The notes under the pieces are model-generated. The model searched no databases and was not told the origin of the DNA. It worked only from the letters and a program-made list of their open reading frames with translations. From the NCBI GenBank assembly GCA_045577455.1, contig JAZNIJ010000186.1, positions 1 to 26,384 on the forward strand: a stretch of DNA of 26,384 nucleotides. The letters run 5' to 3'. The position numbers were made by a program, and so were the translations under genes. Source of the DNA: SIG653 sp045577455 (GTDB taxonomy: Bacteria > Bacillota > Clostridia > Oscillospirales > CAG-382). Shown piece after piece: positions 1-6,591 of this stretch (position 1 is its first letter; every line of letters begins with the position of its first letter).

Positions 1-137
1 GTCCGTCAGGCTACGATTTCGCTATTGCTTCTTCTCTCCCACACCTCTCGATGTGAAACTTACAAGTCGCTTTTGAGTTCGTCGGTAACTACGCCTCAGT
101 GGACTTTCACCACAGAGCATTGATATGCCCGTCATAC
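1..137 (-). mobile_element. 5' end of a probable group IIC intron, cut by the window edge
   Basis: Read on the minus strand, the segment starts GTATGACGGGC, close to the GUGYG 5' splice consensus of group II introns. It continues with a small stem around GTGG-TGAAAG-TCCAC and a purine-rich stretch with GAGAGAAGAAGC. This follows the order of domain I in bacterial class C introns as I remember it (a GGGUGAGAGUCCC-type element, then GAAGGAAGC). The element begins immediately after the T tract of an intrinsic terminator, the preferred target of group IIC introns. Only the first ~137 nt are present. The reverse transcriptase/maturase and domains V-VI would lie left of base 1. Stopping inside such an element also fits an assembly break at a multicopy sequence. 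Identification rests on motif recognition only. Confidence 0.65.
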
Positions 138-138
138 T

Positions 139-166
139 AAAAAAAGGGTGCTTTTTAGCACCCTTT
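139..166 (-). terminator. Intrinsic terminator of the GNAT gene
   Basis: A perfect 9-bp stem (AAAGGGTGC / GCACCCTTT) with a 6-nt loop is followed on the minus strand by seven T residues, 18 bp after the GNAT stop codon. The intron-like element starts one base past the T tract. Confidence 0.9.
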
Positions 167-184
167 AATCATAAATAACCGTAA

Positions 185-706
185 TTATGCTCTTGTTTCG
201 ATAATTTCAAAGATTTTTTTCCATCTTTCTTCGTGGCTCTCGTGAGAAAAAGATGGCTTGAAACCAAGTTTAAGATATGTTTTAATTGCAGGAATTCTGA
301 AATCATCTGTTTTCAAAACGGCTTTTTTGTATCCCTTTTCTTTCATATACTCAAGCACGGAATAAACAACATAAAAACCCAATTTTTTTCCCCTTGCCTT
401 TTTCATTCCGCCAACCATATGGAGATACCCATAATCGGGGTAATTATCGTCCTCAATGCAAGCTGCTGTTGCTAAATCTTCCCCATCAACCGATGCAAAT
501 AAAACACCATCGGGAGAATACCCTTTACATTCTTCAACGGTTTCAGTAAATGAAAAGTGGCTTTCAAAGGAATCTTTAATTATTTCTTCCCATTTTTCTA
601 CAGTACCCTCGTTTAAGGTATGTATAACAATATCTTCGGGAATGATAACCTTTTCAATAGCTGACAAATTCTGATTTATCATTTCCAATTGTGGTAAACC
701 CGACAT
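185..706 (-). CDS. GNAT family N-acetyltransferase
   Basis: Predicted acetyl-CoA-dependent N-acetyltransferase; the substrate cannot be told. The C-terminal half has the GNAT fold signature: a strand ending HMVGGM, then the acetyl-CoA pyrophosphate-binding loop ARGKKLG followed by a helix, a strand (KAVLKT), and the closing IPAIKTYLKLGFKP segment. A tail with an RWKKI motif follows. The frame stays open upstream to an ATG at 766, but that ATG lies inside a good promoter (-10 at 757-762) and cannot be the start of a transcript made there. I therefore use the ATG at 706 (MSGLPQLE), giving a protein of about 173 residues. Neither this start nor the next ATG (682) has a strong ribosome site, so the exact start is open. 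The gene is monocistronic, with its own promoter and terminator. Confidence 0.8.
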   Translation of the reverse strand: MSGLPQLEMINQNLSAIEKVIIPEDIVIHTLNEGTVEKWEEIIKDSFESHFSFTETVEECKGYSPDGVLFASVDGEDLATAACIEDDNYPDYGYLHMVGGMKKARGKKLGFYVVYSVLEYMKEKGYKKAVLKTDDFRIPAIKTYLKLGFKPSFSHESHEERWKKIFEIIETRA

Positions 707-756
707 ACATTTTTCTTGCGATATATAAATCGCTTTCCTTTCTCTTTGGTAAATTA

Positions 757-785
757 AATATACCATAAAAGACTATAATTGTCAA
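757..785 (-). promoter_or_regulatory. Sigma-A-type promoter of the GNAT gene
   Basis: On the minus strand TTGACA (785-780), a 17-bp spacer and TATATT (762-757). It overlaps the longest open frame of the GNAT gene and so argues for a downstream start codon. Confidence 0.75.
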
Positions 786-842
786 TTAAAACGCAAAAAA
801 TTTTTCTTTCACAGTGGCTATATATTGATATCAGCAAAAATT

Positions 843-1043
843 TCACTTTCGGGGCGGTTTTACATTGATATCAGGGGCAATATCCCCACTAATAACTCCA
901 TTGGATTCTTCAAAATTTTTAATATGCTGTCTGATTAAAACAAGAACCTGACTATTCACGCTTCTGCCCTCATAATCTGCTATATAGGAAATCTTATTAA
1001 GCATCTCTTCCTCGATTCTGATTGATACACTCTTAATTGCCAT
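843..1043 (-). CDS. Ribbon-helix-helix (CopG/Arc-type) DNA-binding protein
   Basis: A 66-residue protein whose first ~48 residues match a ribbon-helix-helix regulator: a short beta strand KSVSIRIE, helix A (EEMLNKISYIADYEG), a turn RSVNS, and helix B (SQVLVLIRQHIKNFEE). Such proteins bind DNA as dimers through the paired strand and are often autorepressors or antitoxins. The ~20-residue tail (SGDIAPDINVKPPRK) is polar and looks disordered. The ATG at 1043 has a GAGGTG ribosome site 6 nt upstream. Two inverted repeats (1059-1075 and 1111-1127) lie just upstream and are likely binding sites. No clear toxin partner is seen: the downstream neighbour is an acetyltransferase with its own promoter. 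GNAT proteins can be toxins paired with RHH (DUF1778) antitoxins, but there the antitoxin normally comes directly before the toxin in one operon, so that reading is weak here. Confidence 0.8.
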   Translation of the reverse strand: MAIKSVSIRIEEEMLNKISYIADYEGRSVNSQVLVLIRQHIKNFEESNGVISGDIAPDINVKPPRK

Positions 1044-1058
1044 AAATTCACCTCAAAC

Positions 1059-1075
1059 AAATATATTGTATATTT
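1059..1075. promoter_or_regulatory. Inverted repeat, candidate operator of the RHH gene
   Basis: Perfect 7-3-7 inverted repeat AAATATA-TTG-TATATTT, ending 16 bp before the RHH start codon, where a bound repressor would block the gene. AT-rich DNA gives such repeats by chance, so the second site at 1111-1127 is the better support. Confidence 0.45.
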
Positions 1076-1095
1076 ATTTTAGATATATTTTATGT

Positions 1096-1127
1096 TATAA
1101 TGTTACGAATAGATATACAGTATATCT
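1096..1127 (+). promoter_or_regulatory. -10 element with palindromic operator, divergent from the RHH gene
   Basis: A TATAAT box (1096-1101, plus strand) is followed 9 bp later by a perfect 8-1-8 palindrome, AGATATAC-A-GTATATCT (1111-1127), which would cover the start of transcription. A third half-site AGATATAT is at 1081-1088. A strong GGAGGT (1138-1143) follows, but no usable start codon stands at the right distance. The -35 region is poor. Confidence 0.45.
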
Positions 1128-1296
1128 TTAAAATTTTGGAGGTAATTTTTTTAAAAGTAACAATACTTGATTATGCTACGAAAAAAGATTATTCTTGTTT
1201 AATCACAGAGGACATTTTTTTAAAAATCCGTTTAACCGAATCAAATAATAATCACATAAAAATACCAAAATACAATTCAAAAATCGCATTGATTTA

Positions 1297-1325
1297 TTGA
1301 CAAAAGATATGAGAAATGATATAAT
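1297..1325 (+). promoter_or_regulatory. Consensus sigma-A promoter of the flavodiiron gene
   Basis: TTGACA (1297-1302), exactly 17 bp, then TATAAT (1320-1325): both hexamers are perfect. It predicts a leader of roughly 60 nt before the GGAGGAG ribosome site and the ATG at 1394. Confidence 0.9.
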
Positions 1326-1393
1326 AAAGAAAATGTATAAAAATTCCAAATCTGCTAAAACTATAAGCAGAAATAAAGCGGAGGAGCAGTTTA

Positions 1394-3184
1394 ATGATAA
1401 TTACAAACGATATAAAATATATAGGCGTAAACGATTTTAAAATTGATTTATTTGAAGGTCAATATGTTGTTCCAAACGGAATGTCATACAACTCCTATGC
1501 CATAATAGATGAAAAAATATGCATTATGGACACGGTTGATGCCGCATTTACCCACGAATGGCTTGACAACATTCAAAACACCTTAGGAAGCAGAAAGCCC
1601 GACTATCTTGTTGTTCAGCATATGGAACCCGACCACTCTGCAAACATATTCAACTTTGTTAAAACATATCCCGATGCAAAAATTGTATCTTCAGAAAAGG
1701 GTTTCAAAATGATGCAAAGCTTTTTCGGAACCGACTTTTCCGAAAAACAAATCGTTGTTAGTGAGGGGTCTACCCTCTCCCTTGGAAAGCATAATTTAAC
1801 CTTTGTAACCGCTCCAATGGTTCACTGGCCTGAAGTTATTGTTACCTATGAAAGCACAGAAAAGGTGCTTTTCTCCGCAGACGGTTTTGGAAAATTTGGT
1901 GCATGGAATGCAAATGAGCCATGGGCAGATGAAGCAAGACGATATTATATTGGTATAGTTGGAAAATATGGTGCTCAAGTTCAAAAGCTCCTTGCCAAGG
2001 CAAAAGGTCTTGATATTGAGATGATATGCCCACTTCACGGCCCTGTTCTTAAAGAAAATTTAGGATATTACCTTAATTTGTACAACACATGGTCAAGCTA
2101 TCAACCCGAAGAAGATGGCATACTCATTGCATATACCTCTATTTACGGCAATACAAGAAAAGCGGTTTTGCAATTGGCAGAAAAGCTGAAATCCAACGGT
2201 TGCCCTAAAGTTGTTGTTAACGACCTTGCAAGGTGTGATATGGCAGAAGCAGTTGCAAACGCATTCAGATACAGAAAGATTGTTCTTGCAACAACAACAT
2301 ATAATGCAGACATCTTCCCCTTTATGAGAGAGTTTATTGACCATCTTACAGAGCGTAATTTCAGCAACCGCACAGTTGGTATTATTGAAAACGGAAGCTG
2401 GGCTCCCCTTGCGGCAAAAATAATTAAAGAAAAATTAGAAAAATGCAAAAATCTTACCTTTACCGATACAACGGTGAAGATAACTTCTGCTCTCAACGCA
2501 GAAAGTACCGAGGAGCTTGATAAGCTTGCCAACGAGCTTTGCATGGATTATCTTGAAAGTCAGGATTCAACTGCAAACAAAAACGACCTTACAGCCCTTT
2601 TCAACATTGGTTACGGACTTTATGTTATAACCTCCAACGACGGAAAAAAAGACAACGGTCTTATTGTAAACACCGTTACCCAAGTTACCAATACTCCAAA
2701 CAGAGTTGCTGTTTGCATCAACAAGGACAATTATTCTCACCATATTATCAAGCAATCGGGAATAATGAACATTAACTGCCTTACCGTTGATGCACCATTT
2801 TCTGTTTTTGAAAAGTTCGGGTTTGTAAGTGGTAGAAATGTTGATAAATTTGAGGGAGATACCCCACTTCGTTCAGATAACGGGCTGATTTTCCTTCCAA
2901 GATATATCAATGCATTTATGTCTCTCAAAGTTGAACAGTATGTTGACTTAGAAACCCATGGTATGTTTATCTGTTCAATAACAGAATCCAGAGTTATTTC
3001 CAACAAGGAAACAATGTCTTACACCTATTATCAAGCCAATGTTAAACCAAAACCAAACACCGAAAACAAACAGGGTTATGTTTGCAAAATCTGTGGTTAT
3101 GTTTACGAAGGTGAAAACCTCCCCGACGATTTCATTTGCCCACTTTGCAAACACGGTGCATCAGATTTTGAGAAGATTGTTTAG
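1394..3184 (+). CDS. Flavodiiron protein fused to flavin reductase and rubredoxin domains
   Basis: Predicted cytoplasmic oxygen (and/or NO) reductase that makes water without forming peroxide. Domain order: metallo-beta-lactamase-like diiron domain (about 1-240), flavodoxin (about 243-390, FMN loop TSIYGNT at 248-254), flavin-reductase-like domain (about 398-548) and a C-terminal rubredoxin (about 560-596). All diiron ligands of the family are in place: the HxExD set in HMEPDH (H76, E78, D80), H144, D163 and H215. The rubredoxin has both CxxC knuckles (C564/C567, C582/C585). A simple A-type flavoprotein has ~400 residues, so this 596-residue form carries its own electron-entry modules, presumably passing electrons from reduced nicotinamide via flavin to the diiron site. 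The start is set by GGAGGAG 8 nt upstream. A superoxide reductase gene follows. Confidence 0.95.
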   Translation: MIITNDIKYIGVNDFKIDLFEGQYVVPNGMSYNSYAIIDEKICIMDTVDAAFTHEWLDNIQNTLGSRKPDYLVVQHMEPDHSANIFNFVKTYPDAKIVSSEKGFKMMQSFFGTDFSEKQIVVSEGSTLSLGKHNLTFVTAPMVHWPEVIVTYESTEKVLFSADGFGKFGAWNANEPWADEARRYYIGIVGKYGAQVQKLLAKAKGLDIEMICPLHGPVLKENLGYYLNLYNTWSSYQPEEDGILIAYTSIYGNTRKAVLQLAEKLKSNGCPKVVVNDLARCDMAEAVANAFRYRKIVLATTTYNADIFPFMREFIDHLTERNFSNRTVGIIENGSWAPLAAKIIKEKLEKCKNLTFTDTTVKITSALNAESTEELDKLANELCMDYLESQDSTANKNDLTALFNIGYGLYVITSNDGKKDNGLIVNTVTQVTNTPNRVAVCINKDNYSHHIIKQSGIMNINCLTVDAPFSVFEKFGFVSGRNVDKFEGDTPLRSDNGLIFLPRYINAFMSLKVEQYVDLETHGMFICSITESRVISNKETMSYTYYQANVKPKPNTENKQGYVCKICGYVYEGENLPDDFICPLCKHGASDFEKIV

Positions 3185-3306
3185 TTATTCTCCCAAAATA
3201 CAATAAATTTGTGATATTTATTCTAACTTGCAAACGGCTTGTATATGCTTGTATCGCCCTAAAGGGCATTACATAAACGATTTTCTATCTATAGGAGGAA
3301 TTTAAA

Positions 3307-3684
3307 ATGACAAACAAATTTTATATTTGCGAAAAATGCGGAAACATTGTTGGACTTATTCACAACGCAGGTGTTCCACTTATGTGCTGTGGTCAGAAAA
3401 TGACCCTTATTGAACCCGGTACCGTTGAAGCAAGCCACGAAAAGCACATCCCTGTTGTTACCGTTCAGGGTAATACAGTTAAGGTCGATATCGGTTCAAT
3501 TGCCCATCCAATGACAGAAGAACACCTTATTACATGGGTATATCTCCAAACAGAAAAAGGCGGTCAGAGAAAGAACCTTTCAGCAGGAGAAGCTCCAACC
3601 GTTACCTTTGCTCTTACCGACGATAAACCAGTTGCAGTTTATGCATACTGTAATCTCCACGGCTTGTGGAAAGCAGATGTTTAA
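3307..3684 (+). CDS. dfx: Desulfoferrodoxin (two-iron superoxide reductase)
   Basis: Reduces superoxide to hydrogen peroxide in the cytoplasm without releasing oxygen, with rubredoxin as the usual electron donor. Residues 1-36 are the desulforedoxin domain with a Cys4 iron site (C8, C11, C27, C28). The rest is the catalytic neelaredoxin domain with the ligands of the His4Cys iron centre: H47 in the EKHIP motif (K46 is the catalytic lysine), H67, H73, C115 and H118 (YCNLHG). The length of 125 residues is normal. AGGAGG lies 8-9 nt before the ATG. The gene is 122 bp behind the flavodiiron gene on the same strand and ends in a strong terminator. No good promoter is seen in the gap, so co-transcription is likely. 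The rubredoxin domain next door could serve it, which is inference. Confidence 0.97.
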   Translation: MTNKFYICEKCGNIVGLIHNAGVPLMCCGQKMTLIEPGTVEASHEKHIPVVTVQGNTVKVDIGSIAHPMTEEHLITWVYLQTEKGGQRKNLSAGEAPTVTFALTDDKPVAVYAYCNLHGLWKADV

Positions 3685-3746
3685 TTATCAATAATTATCC
3701 GTTAATTATTTGATATATCAATCTAAAAATCTTATTTTATAGTTTA

Positions 3747-3782
3747 AACACCCTTTGAACCTATTCAAAGGGTGTTTTTTGT
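3747..3782 (+). terminator. Intrinsic terminator after the superoxide reductase gene
   Basis: A perfect 13-bp stem (AACACCCTTTGAA / TTCAAAGGGTGTT) with loop CCTA is followed by a T run. Confidence 0.95.
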
Positions 3783-3850
3783 TATTCAAAATGGGGATTT
3801 ATTTTTCAAAAAGCTATTTTCGTTAATAAAAATTCATCTTTCAAAACGCA

Positions 3851-3892
3851 AAAGACGGTTTGTTTATGATTTCCCATAAATAAACCGCCTTT
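3851..3892 (-). terminator. Terminator of the zinc-ribbon membrane protein gene
   Basis: Arms of about 18 nt (3851-3868 and 3875-3892) pair with one G-T wobble and one mismatch around a 6-nt loop. On the minus strand the hairpin runs into TTTTGCGTTTT. It lies 16 bp after the stop codon at 3909. Confidence 0.75.
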
Positions 3893-3908
3893 ATTATATG
3901 TACTTTTA

Positions 3909-4631
3909 TTAGAATTTCATTTTTCCAAGTCTCTTAAGACTATCAAGAACTGCAACAGCAATTATGCCGAGCATAATTATAATAAAGAATATACCGCCTA
4001 CGCCCATTTCTATGCCCAAGGTGCCAACACGCTGACCCAAAATCTTTTCGGGAGAGTATGAAGCCAAGAAAGAAATAAAAGATACAATTGCTGTAAAAGC
4101 AGCAGGGATATTACTAATAAAGCTATATTCAGATTTGCCAATCAAAAGAGGAACAACTATAGCGGCAATAGAGCCCAAAATACTAAACATATAGAAAAGC
4201 CCTAAGCCGGTGCTGTAATCGAACAAATTAAAGGAAAGGTCTGAATACAAGGATTCAACTCCTGCAAGTGGAACAAAGCTGAATATAAATGCAAACACAA
4301 GCAATCCTGCAAGAATAATTAAGAAAAGATTACCCTTAACATTTGCAAAAACATCTTTAAATGTTTTAGTTGGACCTGTATAAACCTGCTTTGGTTGCTG
4401 ATATGGCTGCTGATATGGTTGTTGATATGGTTGCTGTTGATATTGTGGTTGCTGTTGATACTGGGGTTGCTGTTGATACTGAGGTTGCTGTTGATACTGG
4501 GGTTGCTGCTGATACTGGGGTTGCTGTTGATACTGGGGTTGCTGCTGATACTGGGGTTGCTGTGAATTACAATTTGGGCAAACAAGAGCATCGTCATTCA
4601 TGGGTGCTCCGCATTTTACACAATTTTTCAT
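3909..4631 (-). CDS. Zinc-ribbon membrane protein with PQYQQQ repeats
   Basis: Function unknown. Residues 1-22 form a zinc ribbon (C4, C7, C18, C21; CVKCG...CPNC). Residues ~26-67 are seven tandem copies of PQYQQQ, followed by three PYQQ units: a flexible Gln/Tyr/Pro linker. The rest holds four likely membrane helices (about 100-122, 143-165, 170-192, 205-230), with a short basic C-terminus (LKRLGKMKF). The layout of an N-terminal zinc ribbon, a low-complexity linker and a small multispanning domain is common in Firmicute proteins of unknown role. AGGAGG lies 8 nt before the ATG and a sigma-A promoter lies upstream. The gene stands alone with its own terminator. The repeat copy number could vary between strains. 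Confidence 0.85.
   Translation of the reverse strand: MKNCVKCGAPMNDDALVCPNCNSQQPQYQQQPQYQQQPQYQQQPQYQQQPQYQQQPQYQQQPQYQQQPYQQPYQQPYQQPKQVYTGPTKTFKDVFANVKGNLFLIILAGLLVFAFIFSFVPLAGVESLYSDLSFNLFDYSTGLGLFYMFSILGSIAAIVVPLLIGKSEYSFISNIPAAFTAIVSFISFLASYSPEKILGQRVGTLGIEMGVGGIFFIIIMLGIIAVAVLDSLKRLGKMKF
4395..4556 (-). repeat. In-frame tandem repeats: 18 bp x 7 and 12 bp x 3
   Basis: 4431-4556 holds seven 18-bp units (plus-strand type TTGCTGTTGATACTGGGG) with mainly silent differences. 4395-4430 holds three 12-bp units (type TTGCTGATATGG). They encode PQYQQQ and PYQQ, so changes in copy number keep the frame. Confidence 0.95.
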
Positions 4632-4662
4632 TTTGATATCCTCCTAAAGTTTTTATATACAT

Positions 4663-4691
4663 ATATTATCATTTTTTTATATTTTTGTCAA
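4663..4691 (-). promoter_or_regulatory. Sigma-A promoter of the zinc-ribbon protein gene
   Basis: On the minus strand TTGACA (4691-4686), 17 bp, TAATAT (4668-4663). It lies about 30 bp before the start codon. Confidence 0.75.
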
Positions 4692-4772
4692 GATAAATTA
4701 AACTCAAAGTTTTGAAAATTGAAATATTAGTAATGTTTTTTAGAAAAAAATATAGATTTAAACCATTTTAAA

Positions 4773-5396
4773 TTAACCGAACACTTTTATGAGAAGCAAC
4801 TTTCCATCACAGACTGTAACTTTAGCTGTTTTTCCCTTTATAACCTCATTACTAACGCCATACTGGTATTCAGAAGTTATTTCCCCATTATCAAGAGGAT
4901 ACTTTGCATTTTCAATTTTTATGCCCTTTGCTTTACCTGTTATGTTGATAAGAGAAAAAAAGGCGTAAGAATCGCTGATATAAACCCCTTCACTACCAAC
5001 TATACAAAGCTCAGAATAATCGTCTATAATCCTTCCGTTTAAGCCCATACGGTTAAGATACTCAAGTATATAAACATTACCCAAGGTATGGTCAAGGCGT
5101 GCGCCAACAACACCAATCAAGAGAAAATCCGTATATCCTCGTTTTATCGCTTCCTTAACTGCAAAAACAGTATCGGTATCATCCTTTTCGCAAGGGAGGA
5201 CAATTGTTTCCACATTGAGCTGAGGGTTTTCGTGAGAATCGAAATCACCAACAATAAGAGACGGTTCAGCTAACAGCTTTCCCATATGCTTAAGACCACT
5301 ATCGCAAAAAACAACAAAATCGTCTGATTTTAATTCAGAATTGATTATATTATAATTTGCAATATCAGCACCGCCGACTATAACACACCGTTTCAT
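4773..5396 (-). CDS. thiN: Thiamine pyrophosphokinase
   Basis: Transfers pyrophosphate from ATP to thiamine, giving the cofactor thiamine diphosphate; cytoplasmic. Family motifs, numbered from the upstream GTG: DSG (36-38), the acidic GDFDS (54-58), KDDTD (75-79) and GARLDHTLGN (102-111). These are the metal-, ATP- and thiamine-binding segments of the N-terminal domain. The rest (about 130-211) is the small beta-rich substrate-binding domain. The frame could start at GTG 5408, but ATG 5396 begins directly with the conserved first strand (MKRCVIVGGAD), so I prefer it (207 residues). In many Firmicutes thiN follows rpe or rsgA. Here it stands alone with its own promoter, and no TPP riboswitch is visible, which fits a salvage enzyme made constitutively. 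Confidence 0.93.
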   Translation of the reverse strand: MKRCVIVGGADIANYNIINSELKSDDFVVFCDSGLKHMGKLLAEPSLIVGDFDSHENPQLNVETIVLPCEKDDTDTVFAVKEAIKRGYTDFLLIGVVGARLDHTLGNVYILEYLNRMGLNGRIIDDYSELCIVGSEGVYISDSYAFFSLINITGKAKGIKIENAKYPLDNGEITSEYQYGVSNEVIKGKTAKVTVCDGKLLLIKVFG

Positions 5397-5436
5397 ATTT
5401 GTTTCCACTTCCCTTTTAACTTACATTCTAAGATAA

Positions 5437-5465
5437 ATTGTACAACATATTTTTGAAAAAATCAA
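5437..5465 (-). promoter_or_regulatory. Promoter of thiN
   Basis: On the minus strand TTGATT (5465-5460), 17 bp, TACAAT (5442-5437): one mismatch in the -10 and two in the -35. The remaining sequence up to 5620 is AT-rich and shows no gene or strong hairpin. Confidence 0.6.
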
Positions 5466-5620
5466 GCGTTTTTTAAAACATTCGGGTTTTATACATAATT
5501 TTCAGATAGTCGCTTTTCGTATAAATCAAATCTTTTTATAAAACTCATCAAAAACATTTTTTGAAGTATATACATCTCTCAAAATAGCATCTTTTTAAAA
5601 TCCGTTTTGTATTTGAAGTT

Positions 5621-6295
5621 TTAATCTACAGTTTTGCAAATCACAGCAGAAACGCAAGAAAAAACAACTGACAGATTAAATCCGCTTATTAAAACAACAA
5701 AGCATATAAAAGCAGGCGCAAATATTTTGTTATACAATCTTACTTTCCTGTCATATAGTATTTTTTCATCATTTTCTATGCTTTGCAATATATTGTTATC
5801 AATATTCCGGCAGAGAGACGAATCTATTTTTTCCAATCCGTCTCCATTCTTAAAACACAAATCATTATTTTTAATTTCTCCCCTTTTTTTATAAGAGAGC
5901 ATCAATTTTATACTTTCCAAAATATTTCCACCGTCTATGCCGTTTATCGGCAAAGCGTTAACAATCGCCAATGCAACGCTCACATAAAAAACTGTTTCAA
6001 AGCAAAGGCGAAACGCAATAAATGCCGTTATTAAATTAAAAATTATACCCGAAACAGATATCAAAATATCGTCTCTATATTTTGTTTTCAGCTTATTATA
6101 CTGTATGTTGAAATTGAAAAAGCCAACTGTTATTTCAGTTGGTGAAATCCTCAGCAAAAGCATTGTAAGTAAATGCCCAATTTCGTGAATTAACGAGCAA
6201 AGAATCATTGTAATAAATATTTCTTTTCCGTTAAGTATATAAAGTATTGCAAGGGATATTGCTCCTGCGATGCTTATTTTTATTTTGGGCTTTTT
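5621..6295 (-). CDS. Site-2 (M50) zinc metalloprotease, SpoIVFB-like
   Basis: Membrane-embedded zinc protease that cuts proteins within or next to the membrane. It has the HEIGH zinc motif in an early hydrophobic helix and, after another hydrophobic stretch, the second site-2 motif NALPINGIDGG, whose Asp completes the zinc site. Further hydrophobic segments lie near the N- and C-termini. The size (~224 residues) is in the range of SpoIVFB, which cleaves pro-sigma-K in the mother cell. The two sporulation genes next door (divergent spoIIGA, sigE) make a sporulation role attractive but not proven. The frame is open to an ATG at 6340 that lacks a ribosome site. TTG 6295 has AGGCGG at ideal spacing, so I use it. 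The C-terminal region has a charged ~60-residue loop and no CBS domain. Confidence 0.82.
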   Translation of the reverse strand, partial: KKPKIKISIAGAISLAILYILNGKEIFITMILCSLIHEIGHLLTMLLLRISPTEITVGFFNFNIQYNKLKTKYRDDILISVSGIIFNLITAFIAFRLCFETVFYVSVALAIVNALPINGIDGGNILESIKLMLSYKKRGEIKNNDLCFKNGDGLEKIDSSLCRNIDNNILQSIENDEKILYDRKVRLYNKIFAPAFICFVVLISGFNLSVVFSCVSAVICKTVD

Positions 6296-6346
6296 CAATT
6301 CCCCACCGCCTTTCATTTTTCCAAAGTTGTAAAATAACATTGCAAA

Positions 6347-6541
6347 CTATATTTCAAAACCATTTTCAGAAAACAGCTTTTTACCAAAATCGGAAAAAGA
6401 GATATTATTTTGCCTGTTTTTTGACCCAAAGTTACCAACCTGAACGCTTTCCATCTCCTGCTTATAAACTATTGCAATAGAAAACACAAGCATGATTAAA
6501 AGCAACAAATACAAAATTTTGTTTTTATCACCCTTATTCAA
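6347..6541 (-). CDS. Small single-pass membrane protein of unknown function
   Basis: A 64-residue protein with one strongly hydrophobic helix near the N-terminus (about LYLLLLIMLVFSIAIVY) and a polar tail that would lie outside the membrane. The start is TTG 6541, which has AAAGGAG 8 nt upstream; the in-frame GTG at 6550 overlaps that site. The gene ends 51 bp before the TTG of the site-2 protease, on the same strand, so the two are probably co-transcribed. In Bacillus the M50 protease SpoIVFB is preceded by its regulator SpoIVFA, but this protein is far too short and has no SpoIVFA features I recognise. It could be a small partner of the protease, which is inference only. Confidence 0.6.
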   Translation of the reverse strand: MNKGDKNKILYLLLLIMLVFSIAIVYKQEMESVQVGNFGSKNRQNNISFSDFGKKLFSENGFEI

Positions 6542-6591
6542 CAGAACCACTCCTTTATATATAAAAGTTTATTATTTATATATTCCCTCGT

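Noticed and set aside
3..137. Plus-strand reading frames over the left edge (with a segment such as FEFVGNYAS)
   Set aside because: They contain a stop, have no start, and lie antisense to the intron-like element. Best explained as shadows.
1100..1300. 66-codon open frame on the plus strand
   Set aside because: Its ATG lies inside the TATAAT box and has no ribosome site. No other start fits the GGAGGT at 1138-1143. Kept only as a finding.
3256..3267. Small hairpin GCCCTAAAGGGC before the superoxide reductase gene
   Set aside because: Too short, with no T run after it, and within a likely co-transcribed gap. Not called a terminator.
4395..4556. CRISPR array
   Set aside because: The 18 and 12-bp units are directly joined, without spacers, and encode a peptide repeat. 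The same reasoning excludes the 7, 27 and 30-bp repeats.
4370..4636. Plus-strand frame with repeated Val-Asp-Thr-Gly
   Set aside because: Antisense of the PQYQQQ repeat; the repeat keeps all frames open. The minus-strand frame has the ribosome site, promoter and zinc ribbon.
5409..5620. TPP riboswitch upstream of thiN
   Set aside because: No recognisable TPP riboswitch core (CTGAGA or the ACCTGATCTGG type) was seen.
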